From positions 1 to 39,290 of the forward strand of contig JAAYAH010000157.1 in NCBI GenBank assembly GCA_012719445.1: 39,290 nt of DNA, read 5' to 3'. This document shows positions 7,834-15,818 of the stretch, in pieces. Positions within the stretch are counted from its first letter, which is position 1. Every line of letters begins with the position of its first letter. The position numbers and the translations under genes were made by a program. This DNA comes from Actinomycetales bacterium. GTDB lineage: Bacteria; Actinomycetota; Actinomycetes; Actinomycetales; Kineosporiaceae. The notes under the pieces are model-generated. The model had not been told where the DNA came from. It ran no database searches and worked only from the letters and a program-made list of their open reading frames with translations.

Positions 7834-9621
7834 TTGACTGGCATATCGCGTACACCACCTCTTTCGAAGCGTTTCGCTCTCCGCCTGGCCGCCGCCGTCG
7901 CGGTCGCCGCGCTCCCGGCGGCCGGGGTCGTCGCCCTCCGGGCAGCCACCGACGTCCCCCAGGGATCCGCCCCCGCCGATGCCCTCGTCGTCCAGGAGGC
8001 CGTCCGCGTCGACGCCGCCACTCCGGCGGGCAAGCCCTCGGTCCGGAAGGCCGCCGATCCCGTCCCCCTCGGCCCGGAGGCGGTGCGCCCGAACCCCGAG
8101 CGCGGGCTGGTCTACCGGGGTCTCCGGCGCGCCACCAAGGGACCCTGCGTCGGCCTGTTCGCGCTCGGCACGACGTCCGACGAGTGCACGCACGGCCCTG
8201 ACGCCGCCCCGAAGGGCGTCGACGTCGACACCCGGGTCCCTCCCGTCAACGACCCCGAGGTCGCAGCCCCCGGCGGGTCGGACGCCGAGGTCGCGGAGGC
8301 CGTCGCCCCGGACGCCGAGCTGGCCGCGGCCGTGACCGGTGCCGTGCCCTGCGACGGCGACGGCGTGTCGGGCAACCGGGTGGAGGTGCTCTACGTGCAC
8401 CCGGAGGGGACCGACCGCTACGCGACCTACCTCAACTCCTTCCGGACCTGGGCCGCCGGCATCGACACGATCTACGACGAGAGCGCCAAGGAGACCGGCG
8501 GTTCGCGGCACGTGCGGTTCGTCACCGAGACCGTCGACGGGACCTGCGTGCCCACCGTCGCGAACGTCACCGTCTCCGCCTCGGCCATCGGCAACTTCAG
8601 CTCCACGAACAAGGAGCTCCAGGCCCAGGGCTTCAACCGGCGCGACCGCAAGTACGTGATCTTCGCCGACGCCGACGTCTACTGCGGCATCGGCAGCTTC
8701 GCCGGTGACACCACCAAGGGAGCGAGCAACCGCAGCAACTTCGGCCCCTCCTACGGGCGCAGCGACTCCGGGTGCTGGAACGCCACCACCGCGGCCCATG
8801 AGCTCGGCCACAACCTCGGGGCCGTGAACAACGACTCCCCCAACACGACCGGGAGCGGTCACTGCGTCGACGAATACGACATCATGTGCTATTCGGACTC
8901 ACCCGACTATCCGAGCATGGTCGTCAAGTGCAATGACCGCGCCGGCGACTCCCGGCTGGACTGCAACCACGACGACTACTACAACACCTCGCCCGCACCG
9001 GGCAGCTACCTCGCGACGTCCTTCAACGTCGCCGACAACGTCTTCCTCAGCGTCCCCGGAGCCTCGGTCACCACGACCACGACAACCCGGACCACGACCT
9101 CGTCGCGGCCGACGACCCCGGTGACCACGAGCCGGGTGACCTCCAGCCCGGTGGTCACCACGCTCCCGCCCACCACGGCGAGCCCGACCTCCACCCCGGT
9201 GACCACGAGTTGGGTGACCTCGGTCGGACCCACCACCGGACTGCCACCGTCCTCGACGACCGGGGCCACCCCCACCGCCACCACGTCACCGGACACCCCG
9301 CCGACTCCCTGCGGCCTGCCCGAGGCCTACACCGGAACCCTCACCGGCCGGGGGGACGGCAACTACCAGCCGGACGGCGGGTACTACTACCAGTCCCGGC
9401 GCCAGGCCACCATGACGGCGTGCCTCAGCGGCCCGGACGTCACCGACTTCGACCTCTACCTCAGCCGGTGGACCGGCCGCTCGTGGCGCACGGTCGCCAG
9501 GAGCATCGCGACCGGCTCGGCCGAGAGCGTGACCTACACCGGTGGCCGCGGGTACTACCGGTGGACCGTCCGGTCGTGGTACGGAGACGGCGACTACACC
9601 CTCGGTCTCCAGCGCCGCTGA
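7834..9621 (+). CDS. Secreted zinc metalloprotease with Thr/Pro linker and PPC-like domain
   Basis: A 595-residue exported protein. The TTG start at 7834 is preceded by GGAGGA with 7-nt spacing. A signal peptide covers about residues 1-38 (a basic stretch, then ALRLAAAVAVAALPAAGVVA). After a pro-region, the catalytic domain contains HELGHNLG at about 322-329 and a Met-turn-like DEYDIMCYSD. The usual third zinc ligand position (HExxHxxGxxH/D) is Asn here. As in related actinobacterial proteases ending in CxDEYDxMCYSD, another residue (perhaps the His of GSGHC) must complete the site. Many paired cysteines fit an extracellular fold. Residues about 411-489 are a Thr/Ser/Pro linker, and 490-595 resemble a bacterial pre-peptidase C-terminal domain (FDLYLSRW and repeated Tyr/Gly). 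It is probably an extracellular degradative protease. Confidence 0.9.
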   Translation: MTGISRTPPLSKRFALRLAAAVAVAALPAAGVVALRAATDVPQGSAPADALVVQEAVRVDAATPAGKPSVRKAADPVPLGPEAVRPNPERGLVYRGLRRATKGPCVGLFALGTTSDECTHGPDAAPKGVDVDTRVPPVNDPEVAAPGGSDAEVAEAVAPDAELAAAVTGAVPCDGDGVSGNRVEVLYVHPEGTDRYATYLNSFRTWAAGIDTIYDESAKETGGSRHVRFVTETVDGTCVPTVANVTVSASAIGNFSSTNKELQAQGFNRRDRKYVIFADADVYCGIGSFAGDTTKGASNRSNFGPSYGRSDSGCWNATTAAHELGHNLGAVNNDSPNTTGSGHCVDEYDIMCYSDSPDYPSMVVKCNDRAGDSRLDCNHDDYYNTSPAPGSYLATSFNVADNVFLSVPGASVTTTTTTRTTTSSRPTTPVTTSRVTSSPVVTTLPPTTASPTSTPVTTSWVTSVGPTTGLPPSSTTGATPTATTSPDTPPTPCGLPEAYTGTLTGRGDGNYQPDGGYYYQSRRQATMTACLSGPDVTDFDLYLSRWTGRSWRTVARSIATGSAESVTYTGGRGYYRWTVRSWYGDGDYTLGLQRR

Positions 9622-9678
9622 GCGGACGGCCGGGACCCGGCACCGGGGGCCGGACACCCAGGACCGGAGACACCGGTC

Positions 9679-9710
9679 GGTGACACCCGGGACCGGTGAC
9701 ACCCGGGACA
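9679..9710. repeat. Two tandem copies of a 16-bp unit
   Basis: GGTGACACCCGGGACC at 9679-9694 and the same unit with one change at 9695-9710, between the metalloprotease stop and the following hairpin. Confidence 0.75.
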
Positions 9711-9713
9711 GGG

Positions 9714-9756
9714 GACGGCGGGTTAGCCCACCTTCGGGGTGGGAGAACCCGCCGTC
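9714..9756 (+). terminator. Long hairpin terminator after the metalloprotease gene
   Basis: Outer arms GACGGCGGGTT (9714-9724) and AACCCGCCGTC (9746-9756) pair perfectly. Inside them, after an AG/AG mismatch, CCCACC pairs with GGTGGG around a short TTCGG loop. The in-frame GTG at 9739 of the next gene lies inside this hairpin, which argues for a later start for that gene. Confidence 0.85.
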
Positions 9757-9834
9757 GGGTCAAGTCGGCGGACACGGGTGCCGATGGCCGGAGGAGAGCC
9801 GTCAACGGTCCCGTTGCGTCCACCGGTGGAGGAC

Positions 9835-12099
9835 ATGGCCGCGACCCCTGCCCGTTTCGTGATCGTCCTCGTGACGGGCATGGACGAGTACCAGTCCCGC
9901 CTGGTCGACGGGATCCACCGGGTGCTCGGTGAGCAGGGGGTCGGCGTCCTCGTCCTCATCACGAGCTGGAACGCCGTCCTCCCGCCCTCGCTGGCCCACG
10001 TGATCGCCGCCGCCGAACCGTGCGGCGTCGTGGCCACGAATCTCGAGGCGCAGGAGAAGGAGACGAGCCTCGCCGAGATCCTCACGTCCCTGCACGTCCC
10101 CGTGGTGTACGTGGGCCAGGTTCGTCCCGATCACACCTGTGTCCGCGGTGACAGCGTGCCCGGCATGCGCACGCTCATGGCCCACCTCCTCGACGACCGG
10201 AAGGTGCGCCGCCCGGTGCTGGTCCGGGGGGTCCCGCACCACCGGGACTCGATCGAGCGTGAGGAGATCTTCCGGGAGGAGATGGCCCGCCGCGGGCTGC
10301 CCGTCGACGAGCGCCTCGTCCTCGACGGGTACTTCTGGAACGAGATCGCCTACGGCGAGGTGCGAACCCTGCTCGACGAGGTCGACGACATCGACGCCGT
10401 CATCGCGTTCAACGATCTCTCCGCCCTCGGCGCCCTCGGCGCGCTCAACAACGCCGGCCTGCGGGTCCCCGAGGACGTGCTGCTGACCGGGTTCGACAAC
10501 GAGGCCATCGCCTCGCTGAGCTGGCCGGGCATCACCTCCGTCGACCAGAACCTGGAGGCCCAGGGCGCCATCGCCGCGGAGCACCTGCTCGCGGTCATGG
10601 AGGGCGAACCGCCCATGGGGCTCATCCAGATCCCGTCGCACGTGGTCGCCCGCCGGTCCACCGGCGACGCCCCCCCGCTCACCGAGGCGCTGCGGGACGC
10701 CACGGCCATGGCCCGTGGGGCACAGCGACGGCTCGCCTCGACGGACTCGATCATGGCGTTGAACTTCGCCATGCTCCAGTCGCGCACCGTCGACGAGGTG
10801 GTCACCACCCTCACCGAGTCCCTGCACCGGCTCGGTCTCCGCCGGTTCTTCCTGGTGGTCCGGGACTCCCCGCTGGTGGACGGCGATCGGCTCGACCGGG
10901 GGGTGCCCCTCGCCCGGCTGGCCCTCGCCCACCGGGACGGCGAGGTGATCCCGTTCCCGGACGAGCCCTACCCGGCGCACCACCTGCTGCCGGAGCCGCT
11001 GCACGCCGAGCTCTCCTCCGGGCTGCTCTCCTGCCAGGCCCTGCGCACCGGGATCAGGGAGCTGGGATACATGCTGCTGGAGCGGGCCGGCGGGGCCCCC
11101 TCGGAGAACAGCATGATCCACAACATCCTGAGCCGGGCCCTCGAGGCGATCCTCGGCGGGAGGGAGCTCGAGCACCGGGCCAGGCGGCTGGAGCAGGAGG
11201 TGGACGCGCACGACCGCGACCTGCGGGCGGAGATCGCGGCGAGACGCCGGGTGGAACGGGACCTTCAGGCCGAGGTGGCACTGCGCCGACGGCTCGAACA
11301 GGACCTGCGCACGGCGACGGCCGTCCGCCGTCGGACCGAACACGAGCTCCAGGCCGAGATCTCCACCCGGCGCAAGGCGGAGCGGGACCTGCACCGGGTG
11401 ACCTCCGAGCTGCGACAGTCACGGACCCTCGACCCGCTGACCCGGCTCGCCACCCGGGAGACCTTCGCCCGGAGGCTGGGGGAGCTGTGGGACGCGGGCT
11501 CCACCATGCACCAGCGGCTGACCCTGCTCCTCGTGGCCCTGGACCGGGTCCCGGCCACCCGCGACGGCAGCGCCCGGCCCGACGCCTCCGTGGACGACGC
11601 CTCCGTGACCCACGCCTCCGTGGACGACGCCTCCGTGACCCACGCCCCCGTGGCCGGCACCCTGACGGCCGACGACACCCTGGTGAACGTGGCCCGGTGC
11701 CTGGAGCGCAGCGTGCGCCGGGAGGACGACCTGGCCAGCCGGTACGGGGACACCGTGTTCGCCGTCCTGCTGCCGACCGGCGGGGTCCGCGGCGCCGCCG
11801 AGGTGTCCCGGTTGTTCCGTCGTCACCTCGCCGACCTGGCCGTCCCGCCCGGGGCGTCCACCGATCCCCCGGTGCTGACGGCGAGCATCGGGATCGCCGT
11901 GCGCGCCGGGCACCCGGGACTGACGCCGGCCTCCCTGGTCACGGTGGCCGAGGACGCGCTGCACCGGGCCGAGGCGCTCGGCGGGAACCGGACCGTGCTG
12001 GCCCCCGGCTCCGGCTGTCCACCGGACTGCCTCGGCGCGGAGCACCGGCCCGTTCCGCCGTCCGTCCCGTCCGAGGTGGTGGGGATCCCCCACCGGTAG
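9835..12099 (+). CDS. LacI-type periplasmic-binding-like sensor fused to a degenerate GGDEF domain
   Basis: A 754-residue protein from the ATG at 9835; in-frame starts at 9784 (ATG) and 9739 (GTG, inside the terminator) are less likely. Residues 5-285 match the effector-binding domain of LacI/GalR regulators (FVIVLVTGMDEYQ, AVIAFNDLSALGALGALN, DVLLTGFDNEAIASLSWPGITSVDQN) but no HTH precedes it and no signal peptide is present, so it looks like a cytoplasmic small-molecule sensor. Residues 438-528 are an Arg/Glu-rich coiled coil built of repeated RRxERDLQAE-like units. A GGDEF fold follows (LDPLTRLATRETFARRL), but the signature reads RYGDTVF at about 636, so diguanylate cyclase activity is unlikely. 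A repeat-rich insertion (residues about 576-612) interrupts the domain. It may act as a GTP- or c-di-GMP-responsive scaffold. Confidence 0.85.
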   Translation: MAATPARFVIVLVTGMDEYQSRLVDGIHRVLGEQGVGVLVLITSWNAVLPPSLAHVIAAAEPCGVVATNLEAQEKETSLAEILTSLHVPVVYVGQVRPDHTCVRGDSVPGMRTLMAHLLDDRKVRRPVLVRGVPHHRDSIEREEIFREEMARRGLPVDERLVLDGYFWNEIAYGEVRTLLDEVDDIDAVIAFNDLSALGALGALNNAGLRVPEDVLLTGFDNEAIASLSWPGITSVDQNLEAQGAIAAEHLLAVMEGEPPMGLIQIPSHVVARRSTGDAPPLTEALRDATAMARGAQRRLASTDSIMALNFAMLQSRTVDEVVTTLTESLHRLGLRRFFLVVRDSPLVDGDRLDRGVPLARLALAHRDGEVIPFPDEPYPAHHLLPEPLHAELSSGLLSCQALRTGIRELGYMLLERAGGAPSENSMIHNILSRALEAILGGRELEHRARRLEQEVDAHDRDLRAEIAARRRVERDLQAEVALRRRLEQDLRTATAVRRRTEHELQAEISTRRKAERDLHRVTSELRQSRTLDPLTRLATRETFARRLGELWDAGSTMHQRLTLLLVALDRVPATRDGSARPDASVDDASVTHASVDDASVTHAPVAGTLTADDTLVNVARCLERSVRREDDLASRYGDTVFAVLLPTGGVRGAAEVSRLFRRHLADLAVPPGASTDPPVLTASIGIAVRAGHPGLTPASLVTVAEDALHRAEALGGNRTVLAPGSGCPPDCLGAEHRPVPPSVPSEVVGIPHR
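11584..11643. repeat. In-frame 30-bp tandem repeat inside the GGDEF-like domain
   Basis: Two exact 30-bp units (11584-11613 and 11614-11643) plus partial copies on each side. They encode ASVDDASVTH twice and sit as an insertion within the degenerate GGDEF domain. Confidence 0.9.
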
Positions 12100-12224
12100 G
12101 CGACGCGCGGCGCGAATCGGTGCACCCGGCCCCACTGGTCGTGTACCTGCCCCGGCGGCGTCGGAACGAGGCCCCGGGTGTCCGGGATCGTCGCCAGACA
12201 CCATGCCCGGCGGAGATCCTGACA

Positions 12225-12248
12225 CCGCCCGCTGGACGCTGCGGGCGG
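12225..12248 (+). terminator. Hairpin terminator candidate
   Basis: CCGCCCGC (12225-12232) and GCGGGCGG (12241-12248) form a perfect 8-bp stem with an 8-nt loop, 126 nt after the stop of the sensor gene. Confidence 0.5.
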
Positions 12249-12359
12249 CGAACGGTCACCGACAGGTGTTGACCGGTCCTGCGATCGAGGGTTGTCCAGA
12301 CGCGACGACCGTGGCGAGACGCGGACGACGCCACCACGACACGGGAGAGAGGCTGAACT

Positions 12360-12947
12360 GTGAGTGTTCGTACGAATGCGGCACGATCCTTCACCAGATC
12401 ACTGCGAGCGTTCCACCGGTGCACCGCCCGGAGGACCGCGGCCACCGACACGGTCACGGGATCCCGCCTCCCCAGGCATCGAACCATGCGACGGGTCGGC
12501 GTTCTCGCCGCCACGTCGGTGCTCTGCCTCAGCTCCCTGGCTGCGGCCGGCCCGGCGCAGGCCAACTTGGGCACGTGTTACTACTACGGAGGTGTCGAAC
12601 CCGAGCCGAATGCCTACAACCGCTGGACCGTGTACGAGAACACGATCTACTCCAACTGGTTCTGGGGCGAGGTCAACCTGGGGCTGCGGGTCGGCACCCT
12701 GAACAACCGGCAGGTCGCCTGGGCACGGCTCACCGGCCCGGCCCAGAAGAGCAACGACGCGGTGTGGCTCGACATCAGCGAGGACGGTGGCCAGAGCTGG
12801 GAGCAGTGCGGTCCGGTGTGGAACGGGGACGGCAGCCGCAATCTCTGGACCTCCGCCATCCCGACGCGGAGCGATCCCAACTTCCGGTTCCGGGCCTGCG
12901 GGCAGGCTGCCAGGGGCGGTGGCATCCGCTGCGGCTCCTGGTGGTGA
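12360..12947 (+). CDS. Small secreted cysteine-containing protein of unknown function
   Basis: A 195-residue protein from the GTG at 12360, which has GAGAGAGG upstream. A signal peptide is clear at MRRVGVLAATSVLCLSS, ending PAQA about residue 68. An in-frame ATG at 12486 would start directly at that signal peptide (153 residues) but has a poor ribosome site. The mature part begins NLGTCYYYGG. It has five cysteines and many aromatic residues, including AVWLDISEDGGQSWEQCGPVW and a C-terminal RFRACG...IRCGSWW. The pattern resembles small secreted actinobacterial proteins with a WxDxSxDGGxTW core, of unknown function. A terminator-like hairpin follows at 13016. Confidence 0.8.
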   Translation: MSVRTNAARSFTRSLRAFHRCTARRTAATDTVTGSRLPRHRTMRRVGVLAATSVLCLSSLAAAGPAQANLGTCYYYGGVEPEPNAYNRWTVYENTIYSNWFWGEVNLGLRVGTLNNRQVAWARLTGPAQKSNDAVWLDISEDGGQSWEQCGPVWNGDGSRNLWTSAIPTRSDPNFRFRACGQAARGGGIRCGSWW

Positions 12948-13015
12948 CCCCGCGGAGGCACTGTTGATCGCCGAAGGGCCGGCCCGGGAGGCGTGAACCC
13001 GGGGCACTGAGACAG

Positions 13016-13052
13016 CCGGGTCACGACCACGACGCACGTGGCCGTGACCCGG
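13016..13052. terminator. Bidirectional hairpin between convergent genes
   Basis: A perfect 10-bp inverted repeat, CCGGGTCACG (13016-13025) and CGTGACCCGG (13043-13052), with further pairing inside. It lies between the plus-strand secreted-protein gene and the minus-strand EAL/HDOD gene. Confidence 0.7.
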
Positions 13053-13076
13053 ACCGTCCCGCCGTCGGCGTCCGCG

Positions 13077-13142
13077 CGAGCGTTCTGCCCGGGTGAGGCG
13101 AGCGCTCTGCCCGGGTGAGGCGAGCGGTCAGCTCCGGGTGAG
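13077..13142. repeat. 22-bp tandem repeat overlapping the 3' end of the EAL/HDOD gene
   Basis: Three 22-bp units (13077-13098, 13099-13120, 13121-13142) share CTGCCCGGGTGAGG. The third contains the last codons and stop of the EAL/HDOD gene, so the gene's tail appears to have been duplicated downstream. Confidence 0.75.
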
Positions 13143-14405
13143 GTCGTGGACGAGCTGCAGCGACTCGCTGAGCGACTCGAGGTAGGCCCGGGACACGTCG
13201 AAGGGCACCAGCCCGGTGTCGTTGATGCCGGCCAGGTCGTCGTGCTCGTGGGCGAGGACGGCGCGCAGCACCTTGCCCGCCTCGCCGACCCCCTCCATCA
13301 GGGCCGAGCGGGCCTCCTCGCCGACCCCTGCGCCGTCCGCCACCATCCCCGGGTCGCTGCCGAGCAGGTCGGCCGCCCCGGACAGCAGGCCGATGGTGAA
13401 GGCCAGGTCCTCCTGCGCGGTCGCCAGCTTCTGGCAGGCGAAGGCCCTGGCCAGGACCCGCCACAGGTCGTCGGAGGCGTTCGTCGTCGTGCCACCCTCG
13501 AGCAGGGTGAGCACCACCCAGGAGCGCAGCCGGCGGGGGCCGATGAGCACGAGGGCCTGCCGCAGCGAGGTGACCTCGCGCTTCGCCCCGGCGGCCGCGG
13601 AGTTGGCGGTCCGCAGCAGCCTCAGGGTCAGCCCCGGGTCGCTGCCGACCATCTGCTCGATCCGGCTGATGGGGACGTCGGGATCGGCGAGGTCGTTGAG
13701 CAGCCGGACACAGATCAGCTGCGACGGCGAGAGGGTCCGCTGCTCCAGCATCGTCGGCCGCTGCAGGTACAGCCCCTGGTAGAGCTCGAACCCCAGGTCG
13801 ACGCAGCGCTGGAAGGTCTCGGCCTCGGCGACGCCCTCCGCCATGAGGGTGGTGCCGGCGCCCTGGCAGGCCTGGACCAGGCCGGGGAGCAGGACCGGGG
13901 GCACCGCGTTGATGTCGATCTTGACGAAGTCCGCCAGGTCGAGCAGGGCGCTGCGGTCGACGCCGCCCTGGTAGTCGTGCACGGCGAGCCGGTAGCCCTG
14001 GTCGTGGAGCTGGTTGAGCCCGATGATGAGCTCCCGGTCGACGACGACGTGCTGCACGACCTCGACCACCACCCGGTCCGGCTCGACCGGCAGCGGGATG
14101 ATCCCGGTGAGGAAGGCCCGGGTGAAGTTGATGAAGACCGGTTTGCCGTCGGAGATGTTGTCGAGCCCGAAGGTGCCGAAGGTCGAGGCGATCACCTGCG
14201 AGGTGGCCTGCTCCCCCGCGACCTCGTCCTCGCCCTCGCCCGCACCGGTGCGGAACAGCAGCTCGTACCCGACCAGGTTGCGGCGGGGATCGTAGATCCC
14301 CTGCCTGCCGACCCGCACGTACCGCACCAGACCGGTGCGGCCGCTTCCCCGGTCGGAGCCACCGGGCTGGTGGGGCTGTCCGGCCTGGACGTTCGACACG
14401 GTCAT
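13128..14405 (-). CDS. EAL/HDOD-domain signalling protein (YuxH/CdgJ-like)
   Basis: A 425-residue protein. The ATG at 14405 has GAGGAG 6 nt upstream. Residues about 30-235 form an EAL-type fold starting at YVRVGRQGIYDPRRNLVGYELLFR. The EAL signature is ELL and other catalytic acids are replaced (VHDYQGG, KIDI), so c-di-GMP hydrolysis is not expected. Residues about 235-400 are an HDOD domain (ISRIEQMVGSDPGLTLRLLRTANSA, then RQALVLIGPRRLRSWV). This EAL-HDOD architecture is that of YuxH/CdgJ proteins, some of which influence motility without phosphodiesterase activity. It lies 59 nt downstream of the chemotaxis operon on the same strand and has its own sigma28-like promoter candidate. Confidence 0.9.
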   Translation of the reverse strand: MTVSNVQAGQPHQPGGSDRGSGRTGLVRYVRVGRQGIYDPRRNLVGYELLFRTGAGEGEDEVAGEQATSQVIASTFGTFGLDNISDGKPVFINFTRAFLTGIIPLPVEPDRVVVEVVQHVVVDRELIIGLNQLHDQGYRLAVHDYQGGVDRSALLDLADFVKIDINAVPPVLLPGLVQACQGAGTTLMAEGVAEAETFQRCVDLGFELYQGLYLQRPTMLEQRTLSPSQLICVRLLNDLADPDVPISRIEQMVGSDPGLTLRLLRTANSAAAGAKREVTSLRQALVLIGPRRLRSWVVLTLLEGGTTTNASDDLWRVLARAFACQKLATAQEDLAFTIGLLSGAADLLGSDPGMVADGAGVGEEARSALMEGVGEAGKVLRAVLAHEHDDLAGINDTGLVPFDVSRAYLESLSESLQLVHDLTRS

Positions 14406-14439
14406 GATCCGCTCCTCGGGTGTTCAGTCTCCCAAGTCC

Positions 14440-14468
14440 CTATCGGCACGCCGGGCCGCCAACCTCAG
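14440..14468 (-). promoter_or_regulatory. Sigma28/FliA-like promoter of the EAL/HDOD gene
   Basis: On the minus strand, CTGA (14468-14465), a 17-bp spacer, then GCCGATAG (14447-14440), close to the FliA/WhiG -10 GCCGATAA. The -10 lies 34 nt from the ATG, almost the same offset as the cheA site. The -35 overlaps the cheX-like stop codon. Confidence 0.45.
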
Positions 14469-14950
14469 CGGACCACGACGGACAACCGGCCCTCGCCGTA
14501 GCCGTGGACGGACAGGGTGACGTCGAGACGCTCGCCCGGGACGACGGCGAGCGCGGTGAGGTCGCCGGGGATGACGTCGCCCGGCCCGTACATCGCGTAG
14601 AGGCGGACGTGCGGGGCTGCTCGGACGTTGAACACCGAGGCCAGCACGTTGAGCACCTCCCGGCAGCAGTCGGTGAGCATCTCGGTGAGCTCGAACTCCG
14701 CGATCGCGTCGTCGACGGCGCCGGGCGGCACCATGCCGAGGGCCCCGCCGATCCGTGCCGCGGCCGCGAGGTCGAGGACGATCACCGCCGAGGTCACGAT
14801 CCGGTCGTTGACGTACACCGCGAGCACGCTGGTGTCCCGCACCGGCAGGATGTCGGAGTCCTCCATCTTGACCGGCCGGTTGACCAGGTCCTCGATCGTG
14901 GTGCGCACCGCGTGCCTGCTCGGCAGCTGGGACCGCTCGGTGAGGTTCAC
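14465..14950 (-). CDS. CheX/CheC-like chemotaxis protein
   Basis: A 161-residue protein, last of the overlapping chemotaxis genes. It resembles the CheC/CheX phosphatase family: an ABC-shaped alpha/beta domain (VLAVYVNDRIVTSAVIVLDLAAAARIG) and a long helix ELTEMLTDCCREVLNVLASVFN holding one ExxN active-site motif (EVLN). It is more diverged than the CheX at 15309-15818, so phosphatase activity is possible but less sure. It begins with a GTG overlapping the stop of the upstream cheY by 4 nt (GTGA), so it is translationally coupled to that gene. Confidence 0.7.
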   Translation of the reverse strand: MNLTERSQLPSRHAVRTTIEDLVNRPVKMEDSDILPVRDTSVLAVYVNDRIVTSAVIVLDLAAAARIGGALGMVPPGAVDDAIAEFELTEMLTDCCREVLNVLASVFNVRAAPHVRLYAMYGPGDVIPGDLTALAVVPGERLDVTLSVHGYGEGRLSVVVR

Positions 14951-15312
14951 GGCGTCATCACCTCGTCCAGCGCGCCCTGGAACGCCTCCGGCGTGAACGG
15001 CTTGGAGATCAGGCCGGTCGCCCCCGACTGCTCCGCCATCTCGCGCATCTCCGGGGAGCTCTCCGAGGTCACGAACACGAATGGGATCCGGTCGCCCCGG
15101 CCGCGCAGGGCCTTCAGCAGCTCGATCCCCGTCATCTCGGGCATGTTCCAGTCCGAGAGGACGAGATCCGGCCGGTCGCCGTCCACCATCTCCAGCGCCC
15201 GCCGTCCGTTCTCGGCCTCCACGATCGTGTGACCGCTGAACCCGGCCTGGCGCAGCGTGCGGATGACGATCATCCGCATCGCCTTGCTGTCGTCGGCCAC
15301 CAGGATCCTCAT
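14947..15312 (-). CDS. cheY: CheY-type single-domain response regulator
   Basis: A 121-residue stand-alone receiver. The acidic pair is DD (7-8, ILVADDS), the phosphoacceptor Asp53 is in LVLSDWNMP, the switch Thr is in FVFVTSES, and the conserved Lys is in LISKPF. There is no output domain. It should be phosphorylated by CheA and either bind the flagellar switch or serve as a phosphate sink. The ATG at 15312 overlaps the stop of the upstream cheX (ATGA) and its own stop overlaps the next gene. It is one of two CheY proteins in the operon; which acts on the motor cannot be told from sequence. Confidence 0.93.
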   Translation of the reverse strand: MRILVADDSKAMRMIVIRTLRQAGFSGHTIVEAENGRRALEMVDGDRPDLVLSDWNMPEMTGIELLKALRGRGDRIPFVFVTSESSPEMREMAEQSGATGLISKPFTPEAFQGALDEVMTP

Positions 15313-15818
15313 CGCCGTGTCACCTCGATCTCTCCCGGCCAGCGCAGACCGGACGGGTCGCCGTCGTCGTACACGACCAGCTCCACGACCTGCCCGAGGA
15401 CCTCGCCCAGCGCTGTGCGGCAGGCCCCGGTCGCCTGCGGCTCCACCCGCCCGCGGTCCACCAGCCGCGCCTCCGGCAGGGAGAGCTGGTGCGACCGGCC
15501 CAGCATGGTCTTCACGTTGCCGGCCAGGATGTTGGCCAGCTCGCCGACGGTGTCCAGGACGTCCTCGCGGGCGGGATGCGGCACCGAGAGCATCCAGGAG
15601 GCCAGCGCCCTGGCGATGGACGCCACCAGCCACACCTCGACGATGCTGTACCGGTCCCGCTCGGGATCGTGGATCGCGAGCCTCGCCATCGCATGCGGGC
15701 ACTCGACCGCGTCCCGCTCGGCGGCGACCATCGCGGGTTCCCCCGACACCGCCTCCAGGACCTCGACGAGCATCTCCTCGAGGTCGGGCGCCACCTCCGC
15801 CGTGCCCGTGGGGTTCAC
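15309..15818 (-). CDS. cheX: CheX-type CheY-P phosphatase
   Basis: A 169-residue protein whose central helix reads VGELANILAGNVKTMLG, the CheX signature ExxN followed by A-G-N-xK; Glu and Asn are the catalytic pair that dephosphorylates CheY-P. The N-terminal part (LEEMLVEVLEAVSG) and the C-terminal strands complete the CheC/CheX fold. Translation starts at a GTG overlapping the cheR stop (GTGA) and ends overlapping cheY (ATGA). Position next to cheY fits a phosphatase resetting the signal, since no cheZ is present. Confidence 0.85.
   Translation of the reverse strand: MNPTGTAEVAPDLEEMLVEVLEAVSGEPAMVAAERDAVECPHAMARLAIHDPERDRYSIVEVWLVASIARALASWMLSVPHPAREDVLDTVGELANILAGNVKTMLGRSHQLSLPEARLVDRGRVEPQATGACRTALGEVLGQVVELVVYDDGDPSGLRWPGEIEVTRR

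Noticed and set aside
9739-9834. GTG at 9739 as start of the LacI-GGDEF protein
   Set aside because: It lies within the strong terminator hairpin of the upstream gene and the resulting N-terminus is low-complexity; ATG 9835 leads directly into the domain.
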